Positions 1 through 11,617 of a DNA stretch of 64,000 nt are shown piece after piece. The stretch comes from Clavelina lepadiformis (Eukaryota; Chordata; Ascidiacea; Aplousobranchia; Clavelinidae), in contig NC_135246.1 of assembly GCF_947623445.1 (NCBI RefSeq), forward strand, positions 2,048,501-2,112,500, in the 5' to 3' direction. Each line of letters opens with the position of its first letter. Within the stretch, counting starts at the first letter, position 1. Below the pieces are notes generated by a model that had not been told where the DNA came from, did no database searches, and was given only the letters and a program-made list of their open reading frames with translations. The translations under genes and the position numbers were made by a program.

Positions 1-1274
1 CAGAGCGGCAAATTATAAGTAAGATGTTTGTCCTATACTCCTATTGTATAAAATATTTGATAAAGCTTCCGTGTTTTCATAATGTAAACTTAGTGGTAGA
101 CATCCTTCTGTCTCGAGAAACAATCGTTTGCGATTGGTAGGCTAGTGATCAATGTTGCTCATGGCAGCTGTCAAAAGTGACTTAGCATTCCGATTCTGGT
201 GTGACAGTGTCTATTGCAACCTGCGCATACAAGTCTGACTGTGGGTTGGCCGCTCTCTCTCCGTGAGTGCTAATCGATTCTTTTCAACAGCGTTGCTCCC
301 ACCAGTTGCAAACACGTCGCGGTAGTCTGCATGAAAGCGCATTTTAGGCAGCGCTTTGGAGGACAGTGTTGAACGAGTTACATGACGTCGTACCGTGTCC
401 AGCTTACCTTATTAGAGGTCGTTAGATATAAAACCGCTTGGGTCCGATTAACGTGACCTAAGCAACGCAAGTCGATCTGTATAGAACCTAAGATGCATGC
501 TGAGAAACTTGTTGTCTACAGCACGGCGCCGTTTGCCACTTTCATAACAAGCAGCACAAGTGGAAACTTTCCAGGCGTTTTTTTTATTGGCGTATGTCGT
601 CTACAGCTAGCTCTTGTTCCACAATTCCCTACTCAACTTAACTACAACGACAGCCGGTTTGCGGTGTCATATGTCGTTTGCATCAAGTTTGATTTTCAAG
701 GCTAAACTGCAAATCTATCGTTTCATCCACTCTGACATAAGCTTGTTTTTGTTTTATTTACGACAAGTCGTGTCAAAGAAAATCGCTTCTGCGTTCGGAC
801 CCATAGCTTTGCTACAATATTTGACCAATCCCCTGAGCTAATTAAAACCGTTATTTCATTTGTTCGTCAGCACGTTTTAATACTTGATACTTTTGGTTTG
901 ATTGGAGTTTAAAACTTTGTATTTTTTGTTACTTTTTGGCTACTTTGTATGCCAAACATTTTGCTGAAATGTAATCGATTCAACATGAAATACGTTATAC
1001 GGGACTGCCTCATAAACACTTATACGTATAAACATTCATAGATAGACAATGTTATACCTTGGTTTATGCTTAAGTATAAATATCTTAAGATGAAAATCAA
1101 AAACCATACAATGCAACTACGTGGTAAACCATTAATGGTTAAAAAAACATTTTTGAAAATAGTTCAGACGACATTTTTGCATCAGAGAGATCATGATTAT
1201 ACAATTCCTATACAGGCTTCCGCACCAGCACGGGTCACACATCAGCACTTCAACATTACACAATACATGTCACC
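1..1274. other. No recognised gene
   Basis: AT-rich DNA with no family I recognise. A TATAAAA stands at 427-433 and an ATG-started frame of 70 codons runs 493-705, so a small unrecognised gene is possible. The frame has no known motif and may be chance. Confidence 0.4.
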
Positions 1275-1445
1275 GCCGGGGGCCAGCCTTTCGGATGACA
1301 CAGTGTAGGCTTATGTCGACTCTGGCCCTTCGTGCTGAAAGCTAAGCAGTTTCACTGCGAATAGCGCTTTTTGAAGTCTTTGGCATATCTCGACCGGGGT
1401 TAGAACTGCCGGTAACCGGCCAACACGTGCGAGGTCGTCGTTCTA
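1275..1445 (-). repeat. Possible tRNA-derived SINE fragment
   Basis: A GC-rich island in AT-rich surroundings. On the minus strand it has a loose Pol III B-box-like stretch (AGTTCTAACCC, about 8 of 11 positions of the consensus) followed by a tail containing CTTAGCTTTCAGCACGAAGG, which resembles the shared central segment of several marine-invertebrate SINEs. The A box is not convincing and there is no poly(A) or target duplication, so this is tentative. Confidence 0.3.
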
Positions 1446-1804
1446 AGTTAAAAAAGTTACTTTTTCTTAAAAAAGTCATTTTTTTCGTTACAAATAAGAA
1501 GATTATTGATGTGTACAGGTTTAATTTTCTTACTTTAAAGTAAGCTTTACATATCACAAATACTATAGCGACTTTTTACTAAAGACAGAAACCAAATTGC
1601 ATGAAATTAGGTTTCCAAAGTTTCCTCCATTGGATTAACCCTATTCAAACCGGAATCGCGACATAACTATTTTAACTAGGTGTGGCCGACACTGCACACA
1701 AATTTTCAATCGCTAATTACTCGAAAACTATACGTCGTAAACTGATCGGATTTTTTTAGGTTAGTAGTAAAAACATCTGGCTTCCTGTATACATCATAAT
1801 TGTA

Positions 1805-1996
1805 AAACTAAAGAAAGTGCATTTAGTGTAAATTAAGTATTTCTACAAGTGATACATTTCTGGAAGTTTTTCTTGTTACGCCACGCCCCCGCTGTGCGGA
1901 AAACCAGCTGACTGCGAGAAGAGAACACAAGAGAATAGTTAGTCGAGTTATTGGTGCGTAAATGAGTAAACAAAAACGATACGCTTCAATGCGGAG
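1805..1996 (+). repeat. 192-bp direct repeat, left copy
   Basis: Nearly identical and without indels to 2433-2624. Both copies start AAACTAAAGAAAGTGC and end TTCAATGCGGAG. The ends are not the TG...CA of LTRs, so a tandem duplication is more likely than an LTR pair. Confidence 0.9.
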
Positions 1997-2427
1997 TAGG
2001 GATGGGCCGATACGAACCCAAAGTCCAAACCCGAATAGATTCGCCGAATATCGCCTTTATGGAAGATTTGGACGAACACGAATACCAACAATGGCGAACC
2101 CGAATACAATATTACTTATAAATTTACTGACTTTCGTAAAAAATGATGATCTAGTTTCCCGACAATGCTAAACTAGAGTCAGCAGTATTTACAATGAAGG
2201 TCGTTTTCCTAACGATTTTGCTTTTTCGATCGTTTTTTAAAAACTATTTTTCGAAAGAAAGCGATTTGTTTATCGATTACGTCATTTAAGAAGTAAGACT
2301 GGACAACTTTTGGAGGAAATTTTATTGTTTGGTTCTAATACGAATAGACTCGGGATTCGTTCGTGTCGACCTTCATGATATTCGGGTTCGCATGAACCCG
2401 AATAATCTTCCTCGCTGCACATCCCTA
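1997..2427. mobile_element. hAT-like MITE (non-autonomous)
   Basis: Bounded by inverted ends TAGGGATGGGC and GCACATCCCTA (10 of 11 positions pair), a common hAT terminus. Subterminal CGAACCCGAA-type motifs occur in both orientations. There is no coding capacity. The flanks atgcggag and atgctaaa share only 4 of 8 bases, so no clean target duplication remains. The element separates the two 192-bp direct repeats exactly. Confidence 0.65.
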
Positions 2428-2432
2428 ATGCT

Positions 2433-2624
2433 AAACTAAAGAAAGTGCGTTTAGTGTAAATTAAGTATTTCTACAAGTGATACATTTCTAGAAATTTTTC
2501 TTGTTACGCCGCGCCCCCGCTGTGCGGAAAACCAGCTGACCGCGAGAAGAGAACACAAGAGAATAGTTAGTCGAGTTAGTGGTGCGTAAATGAGTAAACG
2601 AAAACGATACGCTTCAATGCGGAG
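2433..2624 (+). repeat. 192-bp direct repeat, right copy
   Basis: Partner of 1805-1996, with only a few substitutions. It begins 5 bp after the MITE's right end. The segment after it (2625-2991) shows no gene. Confidence 0.9.
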
Positions 2625-2991
2625 AGAAAACAAAATTATGAAAATATGGCAATATCTCAAAAATTACAAAATCCAACTTCATAAAACAAACATGGTCAGA
2701 TAGCTGAACATTTTTTAGGAAAAGTCACCAAATTTCAAGTTTCTACAGCAAACAATGCAACTGTACGCCGCGTTTAGCTGTGACTGTGTGCAGGAGAAGC
2801 CACACTTAAATGTAAATAAATAATATACTATACTAATATAATAATGTACGTAAATAGGGTTAAGAGTGTTTGAACTGGTTTAAACAGCTGTAGGTCTCGA
2901 CAAACCAAACATAAATAAAATCGTATTTCGGAAAGTAATCCCATCTTAATAAAGGCTGACTTTTTTCTCGGATGGCTTAAAGGTAACACAC

Positions 2992-4107
2992 TCATTGATA
3001 AGCGCCTGTATCAGAACCAGAGGAGCTCTCTACGTCACTGCCAACATATTCCTTTGCCCCCCACGTGCGATAAAACTGCCCAAACAATACTTTGTTATCT
3101 TCAACGCCGGTCATGGGCTGAGTTATAGAGTAATGGAATGTCAACCCTTTCGCGTAGTGCGTTTTTTCTGTAATTAAAAACTGGCTGCAGATGACAATTT
3201 TAGTCAAGTCAATTTGAGCTGCCAGAATCGATACTTTTTTTCTATCGATATTGATATATGGTGAAGAAAATCTATCACAACGCAAGTTTAACTGGAAATT
3301 ATGCCCCGATAAAACCGAGAATGTTTCGTACGGGATTAAAGTTTTCCTGTCTATCACTCTTCTGATTTCATTAAAGGTTTCAAAGCTTTCCATGACGTAC
3401 CAACTGATCTTTCTTAGATCGCTAGACAAGGGTTCCACAAAAGCGGCCGAAACAAGTTCTTTTCTCTGGCTACCACAGAGTGCTACAACAAAGTCAGAAA
3501 AATGCCTAATCCTGAAAGAAAATCTTCCGTCTTTGGGAAGAACGCAGGTGGAATGTTTTAAGGGCTGCCAGGGATCTTCGTGCCAGGGATCTTCGTGCTT
3601 TCGAATGAAAACCGCCAATAATTTAAGCTCAGACTCCTCCAACCGTCGATAGAATTTTTTGGTACTTACAGTGCAGGGCTTACGGAAGCGAGTTCCAGCT
3701 GGTTCACAGCGTATAACATTTGAAATAGCAAAGAACTTCTTACCATCACAAAAGAAATCTTTTCCTTGTAACGCTTGCAATCTAATGTTGGTTTCTTCGA
3801 CAAGCGAACTCGCAGGAAACTCAAGACGAAAATTTCCACATTTTAAATATCCGCCTGGTTTTCCAAGTGATGTTGAAACATAGTTACTGATGTTGTCTAA
3901 TGTTTCATTTGTTTGCTTGTTTGGTTTATTGACTTTATCAAATGCTCTGCGGCTTTGACATGAAGAAAAGGAACCATGATCCAGCTTTTTTCCCTTTTGC
4001 GTTTTTATGTGTTTTCTTTGACTTTTTTGGTAGATTGACCAACCAGCGACCAACGTGACAACTGCAATACATGCCAAAAAAAGTAGCCAATCTTCCATAG
4101 CGAGCAT
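2992..4107 (-). CDS. Membrane-anchored ZU5 protein with HFS self-cleavage motif (UNC5CL-like, no death domain)
   Basis: An intronless frame of 371 codons. Residues 7-25 form a hydrophobic helix directly after the start, followed by basic residues, as in an N-terminal signal anchor. A ZU5 domain covers about residues 82-210, with GGYLKCGNFRLEFPASSL and a conserved CEPAG. Residues 202-204 are His-Phe-Ser near the end of ZU5, the triad where PIDD1 and UNC5CL cut themselves. Residues 230-345 look like a UPA domain; the tail is Ser/Asp-rich and I see no death domain. HEDPW occurs twice in a row at 171-180, from a 15-bp tandem duplication near 3569-3598. ATG at 4107 opens the frame; the ATG at 4098 has the better Kozak context. 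It is a divergent paralogue of the plus-strand gene at 6140. Cleavage and signalling are inferred from the family. Confidence 0.8.
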   Translation of the reverse strand: MLAMEDWLLFLACIAVVTLVAGWSIYQKSQRKHIKTQKGKKLDHGSFSSCQSRRAFDKVNKPNKQTNETLDNISNYVSTSLGKPGGYLKCGNFRLEFPASSLVEETNIRLQALQGKDFFCDGKKFFAISNVIRCEPAGTRFRKPCTVSTKKFYRRLEESELKLLAVFIRKHEDPWHEDPWQPLKHSTCVLPKDGRFSFRIRHFSDFVVALCGSQRKELVSAAFVEPLSSDLRKISWYVMESFETFNEIRRVIDRKTLIPYETFSVLSGHNFQLNLRCDRFSSPYINIDRKKVSILAAQIDLTKIVICSQFLITEKTHYAKGLTFHYSITQPMTGVEDNKVLFGQFYRTWGAKEYVGSDVESSSGSDTGAYQ

Positions 4108-6139
4108 TGGTCACAGAAGTGATTATTTCCCAATTCGAAAAGAAGGCGGTGTTTCTTTTTCAAATTGAAACCGTGTTTCTACTTTCAGTCGATTTATATC
4201 ATTTGATTTGCAACCTTATGGAGATAAATCCTGGTAAAAATGCTTAACCAAATATTAGTTTGGTTTTAAGGAACTCTTGATAACGTTAAAGTGAAAGAGG
4301 TAACCTAATTTAATACTCTTCATAATTTTACCCCTTCCCTGCTACATAAGCAACTGACATTAAAAAAATATTGAAATTCGATTAAATCTTAATTTCCAGT
4401 AATCTCTGTCGCTCATAAACTCCTTTACATATAAACTTCAACAATCCTTTTCTTTGTTTAATTTTTCTTGAATCTTGAACAAAGAGGCCTAAAATTGATA
4501 ATAATTATAATAATCTGTTATCAATCTCCTTGCTTTGTATTTTCAACGATTTGTTTGCTATAAAATTACAAAGTTGATTGCGCTAATGCAAATAAGGAAG
4601 GCTACCGTATACAACGTTACGTAATCAAATTTGCTCGTAATAGATCTCCAAAAAAAACGCTAAATAACCAGTTGTTTTTGCAGCACCGTTTAAGCCACCA
4701 CCATACCGTTAACTTTGCCTTTAATTTAGCGCAAGCTTTAGTATTGTTAAACAAGTTCTTTCTTGGGGCTAAATGAATTTCAACAACCATACAAATACCA
4801 AATTACTGCTTAGCACACAGTGGACAATGCCGTTCATTTAATACGTCGAGGTTAATCATTAATTTTTTCAGTTTTATTTCTGTTTTGAGTGGGTTTGTGA
4901 AAGTTACAGCGAAATTTGGTACCAGGCAGTGTATCTTCTAAATGTACTTTACAAGTAAATGGATAACATCTGTAATAACGGACTAGAATTTTTAACTATT
5001 TACTAACAACAAATACCTGTTGTTTCAAAGCAAAGTTAGTCCTGTTTTGTCACGGTAGTTTATTTGCCAGATAGACAGATATAGCTGAACGAAAGATTAG
5101 CAGAGATCCATCGAAACTATGCAACTATCAAAGTCAAAACTTCGTCATAATTAAACAGAGTTAAAGATCAAACAGCTTTCACGATGCAGACAATAAATGC
5201 AGGTAATTTAAAAATATGTAGGTGAAATACTAGTTGTCGTTGTTATAGTATGAAAACAGTTAACGAAGGTGAAACTTACTTAGGCAACACTAAGTTGTTG
5301 TTCGGTACATATGCAACAGACGGTCTGCATTCTTCAATATTTGAAAATGGTATTACACTGGATGCAATAACTTCTCAGCACGAATCGCCTAGTGCCAAAT
5401 GTTTGAACGAACATGATGATTTTATGGTGTACGTTGTAGAACCTTACTTTATCTATCTCGGAAAATATGAATAATCTTATAGTTTGTTTTACACTCGATT
5501 AAACAACAAACAATTCAGTATCAGCAAATGCAACATGCATTTTGCTTTGTCGGATGTAGGCCTTAAAGAACTTCCTGCGACTGCTTAAAAACTAGAACGA
5601 TACCTGCTATGCTTTACGAGCATTTCGTTATGTCACTGGTTCCCCACCCAGGTCCCGCGACACGCTCATGTGCCATTTCCAAAACCCAGGGATGACGCAA
5701 GTTTTCTTACTTTATATTTATATCAGCAGAAACTAAAGCACTCGGATTTAGATTTCATGAAATGAACAAACTAATTGCTTGCATTAGCGTCTATTTTTTG
5801 AACGAAAATAAATAATCTTGAAGGCGAATTCAATACTGGGGATTTCCAACAAGCAAGAACGTTAGAGCGGCAAATGCGTTGTTATGTACTGCCACTAGGC
5901 GCCGCAAACTGTTTATCTCGAATGCGTTCACGACGACGTGCGTCAATCATGCGCAGACAAATTTACACAACATCAGGGCGCAATCTGCCGCAAGTCATCG
6001 CTTATGACGTTTTTCGTGCGAATCGCATCCATTGTGAAGGCATACGTGAGGTAAACTTCTCATAAATGTTGTGTATGCTAAGGTACAATCAATTTATCGT
6101 AAATGCGTTGTTACAAGTAAGTTAAGTTATTTCTTTGCA
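4108..6139. other. Shared upstream region between the two divergent ZU5 genes
   Basis: About 2 kb between the two 5' ends. An ATG-started frame of 74 codons at 5250-5474 has no recognised motif. No repeat or RNA gene is evident. The region presumably holds both promoters, but I see no clear TATA or initiator. Confidence 0.4.
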
Positions 6140-7198
6140 ATGTTTACGAAGACAACTGTCTTAACAAGTATGACGGAAAACACTGATGACACCGATTCGA
6201 TTCCAAAGGTTTTGAAATTTGTCTTGCTACTGGTAGGGTGCATTTTCTTATTCATTTTTGGAGCATTTGCGGTTGATTCTACTGTGGTCAGTTTTGTGGT
6301 GGGATGTCTGTTGACGCATTTTTCGTTGAAAATAAATAAAACTAAAGTCCCACAAAAGAAAGACAACAATGTGACAGATGCTGTAATAGGGCAAGCAGGT
6401 GGCTTTATAAAGTGTGGCTGTTTCACTTTGCAATTTGCCCGAGATTCCCTTGAAAAAGAAACCAGTATTAGATTGCAAACTTTATCAGGTGAAGACATCA
6501 ATTATAATGGAAAGAAGTACTTTGCTATTTCTAAAGTGCTGATTTGTGAACCTGCTGGACTCTCACTTTCGAAGCCGTGTATTGTAACTGCCGACACTTG
6601 CTATCGACCAAAGGGTGAGAACCTTAATGTACTATTGAAAGTTTTTAATCGAAAAAACCGTAAAGAAAACTCGTGGCAAGAACTAACAGCAGATTCAACG
6701 TGTTTGCTTCAAAAAAGCGGAAGGTTTACGTTTGAGGTAGACAGTTTATCGGATTACGTAGCACAGCCAGCAACGGTGCAGGCATTTTTTTTGGAGAAGT
6801 TTCTTATATCATATGGATTCGAGAATCAGTTGTCCGACAATGAAAGGTGTCTAACGTGGTATCTTTTTGATGGAGATGAAGCAATTGAACGTATTAAGGC
6901 TATCAGGGATGGAAAGCTCATAATCCCATATGAAGCCTTTTGTGTGGGGTTAGATCGTGATTTCTATCTGAGGCTGCGATGTAATGATGTCGCCACAAAT
7001 CGAAAACAAGTTCTCATTCGAGCGGCGCAAGTTCGTTCTATCGACGTTGCAATCTCTAACCGTTTTCTCATCACAAAGACAGCTAGTGATGTTAAAAGTG
7101 CAACGGTCCATTATTCAGTCACTCAAAATGGGGCATCGCGTTCCTCTAATAAAAACGGTGAAGCTTTGTTCGGACGTTTTTATCTGGCTTGCAACTAA
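6140..7198 (+). CDS. Membrane-anchored ZU5 protein, paralogue lacking the HFS triad
   Basis: An intronless frame. It stays open upstream to 6071, but the first in-frame ATG is at 6140 (352 residues); another ATG at 6170 is possible. About 25 residues after the 6140 start, a hydrophobic stretch of roughly 35 residues can form one or two helices (KFVLLLVGCIFLFIFGAFAV). A ZU5 domain follows (GGFIKCGCFTLQFARDSL, then CEPAG), and then a UPA-like region with LTWYLF and IPYEAF that aligns with ISWYVM and IPYETF of the minus-strand gene. Where that gene has HFSD this one reads SLSD, so self-cleavage is probably lost. No death domain is visible. The product ends just after LFGRFYLACN. Confidence 0.8.
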   Translation: MFTKTTVLTSMTENTDDTDSIPKVLKFVLLLVGCIFLFIFGAFAVDSTVVSFVVGCLLTHFSLKINKTKVPQKKDNNVTDAVIGQAGGFIKCGCFTLQFARDSLEKETSIRLQTLSGEDINYNGKKYFAISKVLICEPAGLSLSKPCIVTADTCYRPKGENLNVLLKVFNRKNRKENSWQELTADSTCLLQKSGRFTFEVDSLSDYVAQPATVQAFFLEKFLISYGFENQLSDNERCLTWYLFDGDEAIERIKAIRDGKLIIPYEAFCVGLDRDFYLRLRCNDVATNRKQVLIRAAQVRSIDVAISNRFLITKTASDVKSATVHYSVTQNGASRSSNKNGEALFGRFYLACN

Positions 7199-8393
7199 AA
7201 CCGGAAGATCTGCGCCCACACATGACAAGACGTGCACGTCATTTATGCTAAGATGTTTATTAAAGCATTTTTACAGATATTCGGTATCCATCAAATTTTT
7301 ATGAAAGCCCATATGATATGCTATTTGCGTTTCCAGTTGTACTTTAAGTTGTACTATTAAATGGTGGTTTACATAATGATTGCAAAACTTAAAATCTAAA
7401 ACCGGATGTTCCGAGTATACTGTTGGTATCTCAGGACAATTTTAATTGCTTTGTTGGTGCGGTGACGTGAATTAATTTATAAACTTACGTGTGTAATTAT
7501 CAAGCCATCACGAGTGATCTTAGTTTACTTATATAACACCTTTACAATGATGTGCTTTCATGTTCACCCCGATTTTATTCCCTGTCCTTCATGCAATGTA
7601 AATAGAATAATGTTTTTTCTTTGGAGTAAGTGATTGGAAGGGTGATCATAAGTCGAAGATTGTTGTAAATGCAGAAAGCTGTGTATCATTAAGCATGTGC
7701 AAATATTTTTGTAATTGTCAACACGTAATACTACATTGAAGACTTGTATTTTTACTTATACAAATGTTTTATGCTTTATTTTTACGATCTTGAAACTTCA
7801 AGTAAAGGTAATTCTGGTAATGGTAATGACTGTATTCTTATCGGCAAGGAATACTGACCGACCTGGGTTGGCAAGACTAATTGACTATTTTTGCTTGATA
7901 TTTTCTGAAATCGTTTACGTTCCATCGTTCAATTTCTCTGATTGTGGTTTTACATTAAACATTTTACGCTTATTTATTGCGTGCAGTAAATAAAAAACCG
8001 CAATAAACTGATTAGGTCTAAGACTGTAAGCGTGAAGGGCTAAATTTAGGTTTGAGGAAAACATTGGAGGCCGCAAATAGGAAAAACGCCAATGTTAGCA
8101 AAAGCGCTGATTGTACTGTTTTCATCGACTTACTGCTTTGCTGCACCACTAATAATGTACTTCTTGATACTTTATCTACTTGTTTGCAACAAAAAGCTAA
8201 ATCATTGCTTGTATTATCGCCACACAATACTATGACGTTAGCCGTATTATTACCCCATTGATACTTTAGCTCAAACAGTTTTGTCCATTGAAATATTCTT
8301 TAGGTTGTCACCAGCGTGACAGGCAATAAGTGGTTGTAATTCCTTCTTCCGGATGCAGGACATGTCACATATGGAGCGTAAAAAATGTTTTAC
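7199..8393. other. No recognised gene
   Basis: AT-rich DNA between the ZU5 gene and the zinc-finger gene. Short frames on both strands show no motif. The final part may be 3' untranslated or intronic sequence of the minus-strand zinc-finger gene. Confidence 0.4.
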
Positions 8394-9409
8394 CTTTGTG
8401 TCTCAACATGTGCACTTCTAGTTGATCTTTTTCGATAAACTTTCTTTCACATAGTGGACAGCTATACATGTGTGTGAAAAGACCACTTTTAGAAGAAAAA
8501 TACCGTTTGTATATTTTACACCAGGTGCTCATTTTGAAGAATATTTAAAATATAGACAGAATGAAAGGGTTTCCCAACTAACGAAATTTGATGATAAGTA
8601 AATTCTTCACCAGTGCTTGTAAGCTGTTGCAGTGTTGGCGAAAACGTAAAAGATACCTGGCCGTTTGAAAGTGATTTCTGACCGATGTGCCTTTTGATAT
8701 GACAATCTAAATATAGGTTGCCGTAAAAAAATTTTCCTTACAAATTATGCAAGTATGCTTCAAGTATGCAAGTATGCCCGTGAGTGCTTTTCATTTTCGA
8801 TAAAACCTGATTCAAGCTGGCAATGATAGCATTTCCTAATTTTTCTTTCCAGTTCTACTACATCTTCTTCAGATATTTCATTCCTACAGATCGCACCGTT
8901 TATATGGTGGTTACGCTTTTCTATACACTTTAGCAGAAACATACTTTTCATCCTTACCCGCACGTGTATGGGAAGTACATTCCTGCTCAGTCTTATTCTC
9001 TCTGTAACAATGAATAACAGCACTCGTTGGAACAACACAACACAAAATATATGAATACATATTACCTTTCATCGCTGGCTTCTCGATCTGTAGCATTGCT
9101 TTTAGATCTTCTGGGGGTCGCTTGTTCAGGAGGTCGCCGAGTACTGTCACTGATAGATACAACTAAATATAATTGATATTGTATGTAATAGGTTTGCTTC
9201 GTATTGAACTTACATTTTTGTAAAGGCATCTTCTATTCCCAACCGAATCCCAGCATGCTTTTTCTGATAATGCATTCGATAATTATCTTTCCGTGTGTAG
9301 CTACTATCACACCACTTACACAGAAATCGAATGTCCTTGTGTTTTTCTCTGTGTTTTACTAATGTGATAAATTGTATGTTGCATACATTACACTGATACA
9401 CAAGAGAAG
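8394..9409 (-). CDS. C2H2 zinc-finger gene, several short exons (3' part)
   Basis: Reading leftwards, the first exon starts after TTTTAG at about 9409 and ends at 9214 before GTAAGT. It encodes one irregular finger (CNVC...HREKH) and one canonical finger (CKWC...HYQKKH). Exon 9149-9066 (CAG acceptor, GTAATA donor) and exon 9001-8958 keep the frame and encode a polar linker. A further exon has CYHC and EKH. Near 8690-8760 another finger, CIICKEN then LDCHIKRH, is split between frames at a T7 run; two T fewer would make it canonical. A last finger, CPLCERKF then HMLRH, sits near 8400-8470 before a GTAAAA donor at 8393. One proposed intron is only 37 nt, so the model is uncertain there. It could be a decaying gene. 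The product would be nuclear and DNA-binding. Confidence 0.5.
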
Positions 9410-10798
9410 TCTCTCGCTAAAACTTGATCCGCCATAATCCTTTCAAAGCGACGTGGCAATAGCTATCGTTTCCTTTTACAAAACGTTGTTGAAATAGCTA
9501 ACCTTTTCTTTCTACAATCTTATTGTAAACTATCAGATTATTTCCAATTCTCTACAAACCCAAGATGTGTATTACCGCGTGGTGCCGCTCGCGATCTCTT
9601 AAAAGAAAGACGACCGCAACCATCAAGTATCAAGAAATATCATCATATCATCACAAACTTTGCAGTAAGTTAATGTTTATTCCGTTTTGTTGTACTTATT
9701 GCTGTTTTTTAAAATTCGTTTTATTACTATCTTGATGTCTGGTTATAATGACTGCTGTATCGGGATAATTTAAGGAAAAATTACTAACAGAACACCAAAA
9801 TATTGTTCGTATATATCTCAGCATGGTATTTCTTCGTATGTAGGACATAGGCATGCAAAGCAGCCAACACACAAGACAAATCTGACGTTATTAAAGATGG
9901 TCATTTGTTACAGATTTGTAAAAGCATTTCAAAAGCATAAATTGTATAACTTAACTTATTCTGAATAATCGAACTGATCTAGTTGTATTAAACATAAAAC
10001 TGCAATATAGACTTATTTCAGACGTTCATATCTGCAAAATACTTTCTGTAACGAAACTGTACGTTAACAGATTGAAAACAACGGCAAAATCTTTTACTGC
10101 ATTTGCAAAAATTATAAATTAAACTACATTAAAATATAACCTACAATATCATAAACGTACAAAATCATTCATTATTATATTACATATACACAAGTATATA
10201 CAGGAATTGGTTTCATGTTGATCAGTTAGATTTCGGTTTTACAAAAAATCTCATTCTACATTTCTTCAACAAATTAATCTCATTTCATTTGTGGAAGAGT
10301 TATTTAAAACCGGAAGCATTAATAATGCCATGAAAACAGCAATTCAATCAGATAAATATTTGCAGTCTAAACAATTAGCCTACTAAAAGAATGACTGCGA
10401 GTGACTAACACTAACTGATCACTAAAACCAGTACTACAAAGCACTGTTGCACCTCTGGCAATGTAACCCTTTGACACTAGCCGTCTTTATTTCATTTATT
10501 CACATTTTCTGCCATAGAAGTAACTTGGAAACTTAGACGACCTTTCCCGTGTTCTGTTGAAATGACGTCAGGTTGATGCTTGGAATTATTGCGTAAGTTG
10601 AAAAGACCGGTTTCGTTAACATGGGCTTTCCCTGCCATCAAATGACGTCAGACTTAAATGATTTTATGACTTTTTGTTGCGACTTTGCAACACCGATGGC
10701 GATTGCATAAGACATATCTAAAGAAAAAGCCCTTTCTTACAACTAACAACTAATGTGCAAGTTTTAAAGCAACAAACTAACTTCTACAATTTATGTTC
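9410..10798. other. No recognised gene
   Basis: AT-rich sequence upstream of the zinc-finger exons. It may contain the 5' exons or promoter of that gene, but none can be pinned down. At 10456-10512 there is a diverged copy of a motif found near the right side of the three tandem copies that follow. Confidence 0.35.
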
Positions 10799-11411
10799 AG
10801 TGTTTCACACTCACGTTTGGCAATATAAGACTGTCAAATTTGTCCACTCGTCCACCCGATTAGCGAATATTGCGTTGTGAGAGCATATGAGCCCAAAAGC
10901 AAGTGGAAGATATTTCGCCCGTGGTTGACAGTGTTCACATTGATTCTTTTATAGCTCCCGTTTTTTCGACATCTTAAATAATTTGCCCCATAGACGCCTG
11001 TAGGTAGCGATCTAAAGATTGCCGTTGCATTACGTGGTATTTCCGTCACACATTGGGTTGGTGGGGTTATCCTTTCAATCTAGGTCTCATACGTGTTCAC
11101 GTTTTCACACTCTTTGTACTAAACAGCATTGTTGCGACATTTCACCGCTGCGGTAATAAATTGTACTATAGTACTACTACTTGTCGGCCTGAAGCTTCCA
11201 ATTTCAGGATCCATTTGCAGGTTCTATTATTGATAAATCGTTCCCCAGTTTAAGTGAAACCTCTTATTCTTATCAGTGAAAGCCTTGCCGTCTAATTTTG
11301 TTTGTCCTAGACTTAACGTTCCAATCCCTGGTTGTGCAATTTTAATTGAAACAATACTAAATTAACTTATCGACGAATCGTGTGAAATGACTTTGAAAGT
11401 TTGAAAGAATG

Positions 11412-11417
11412 TTTATT
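11412..11417 (-). promoter_or_regulatory. Poly(A) signal AATAAA of zinc-finger copy A
   Basis: On the minus strand AATAAA lies a few bases after the stop of the frame carrying SEKWLSKHIATVH. Copies B (15856-15861) and C (18918-18923) keep it in the same context. Confidence 0.6.
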
Positions 11418-11617
11418 TAATTACGCAACTAAATCCAATACTTCAAGCATTTGAAAAGAGGCCTTTCGACTGTACATTTTCGCCTGCATAAATGTACTTT
11501 TTGTACCTTTAATTTCGTTTTTGACACAATAACCAACCGATAAGCAAAAGATTTTTCGTTGATATAATAGGAACATGATACATTTCAGGTTTCCATGAAC
11601 GGTTGCAATATGTTTGC

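Noticed and set aside
1300-1380. 5S rRNA gene, from AAGCTAAGCAG
   Set aside because: The match stops after about 11 bases and the rest of 5S is absent.
3251-3652. 133-codon plus-strand frame
   Set aside because: It is antisense to the ZU5 gene and has no motif of its own.
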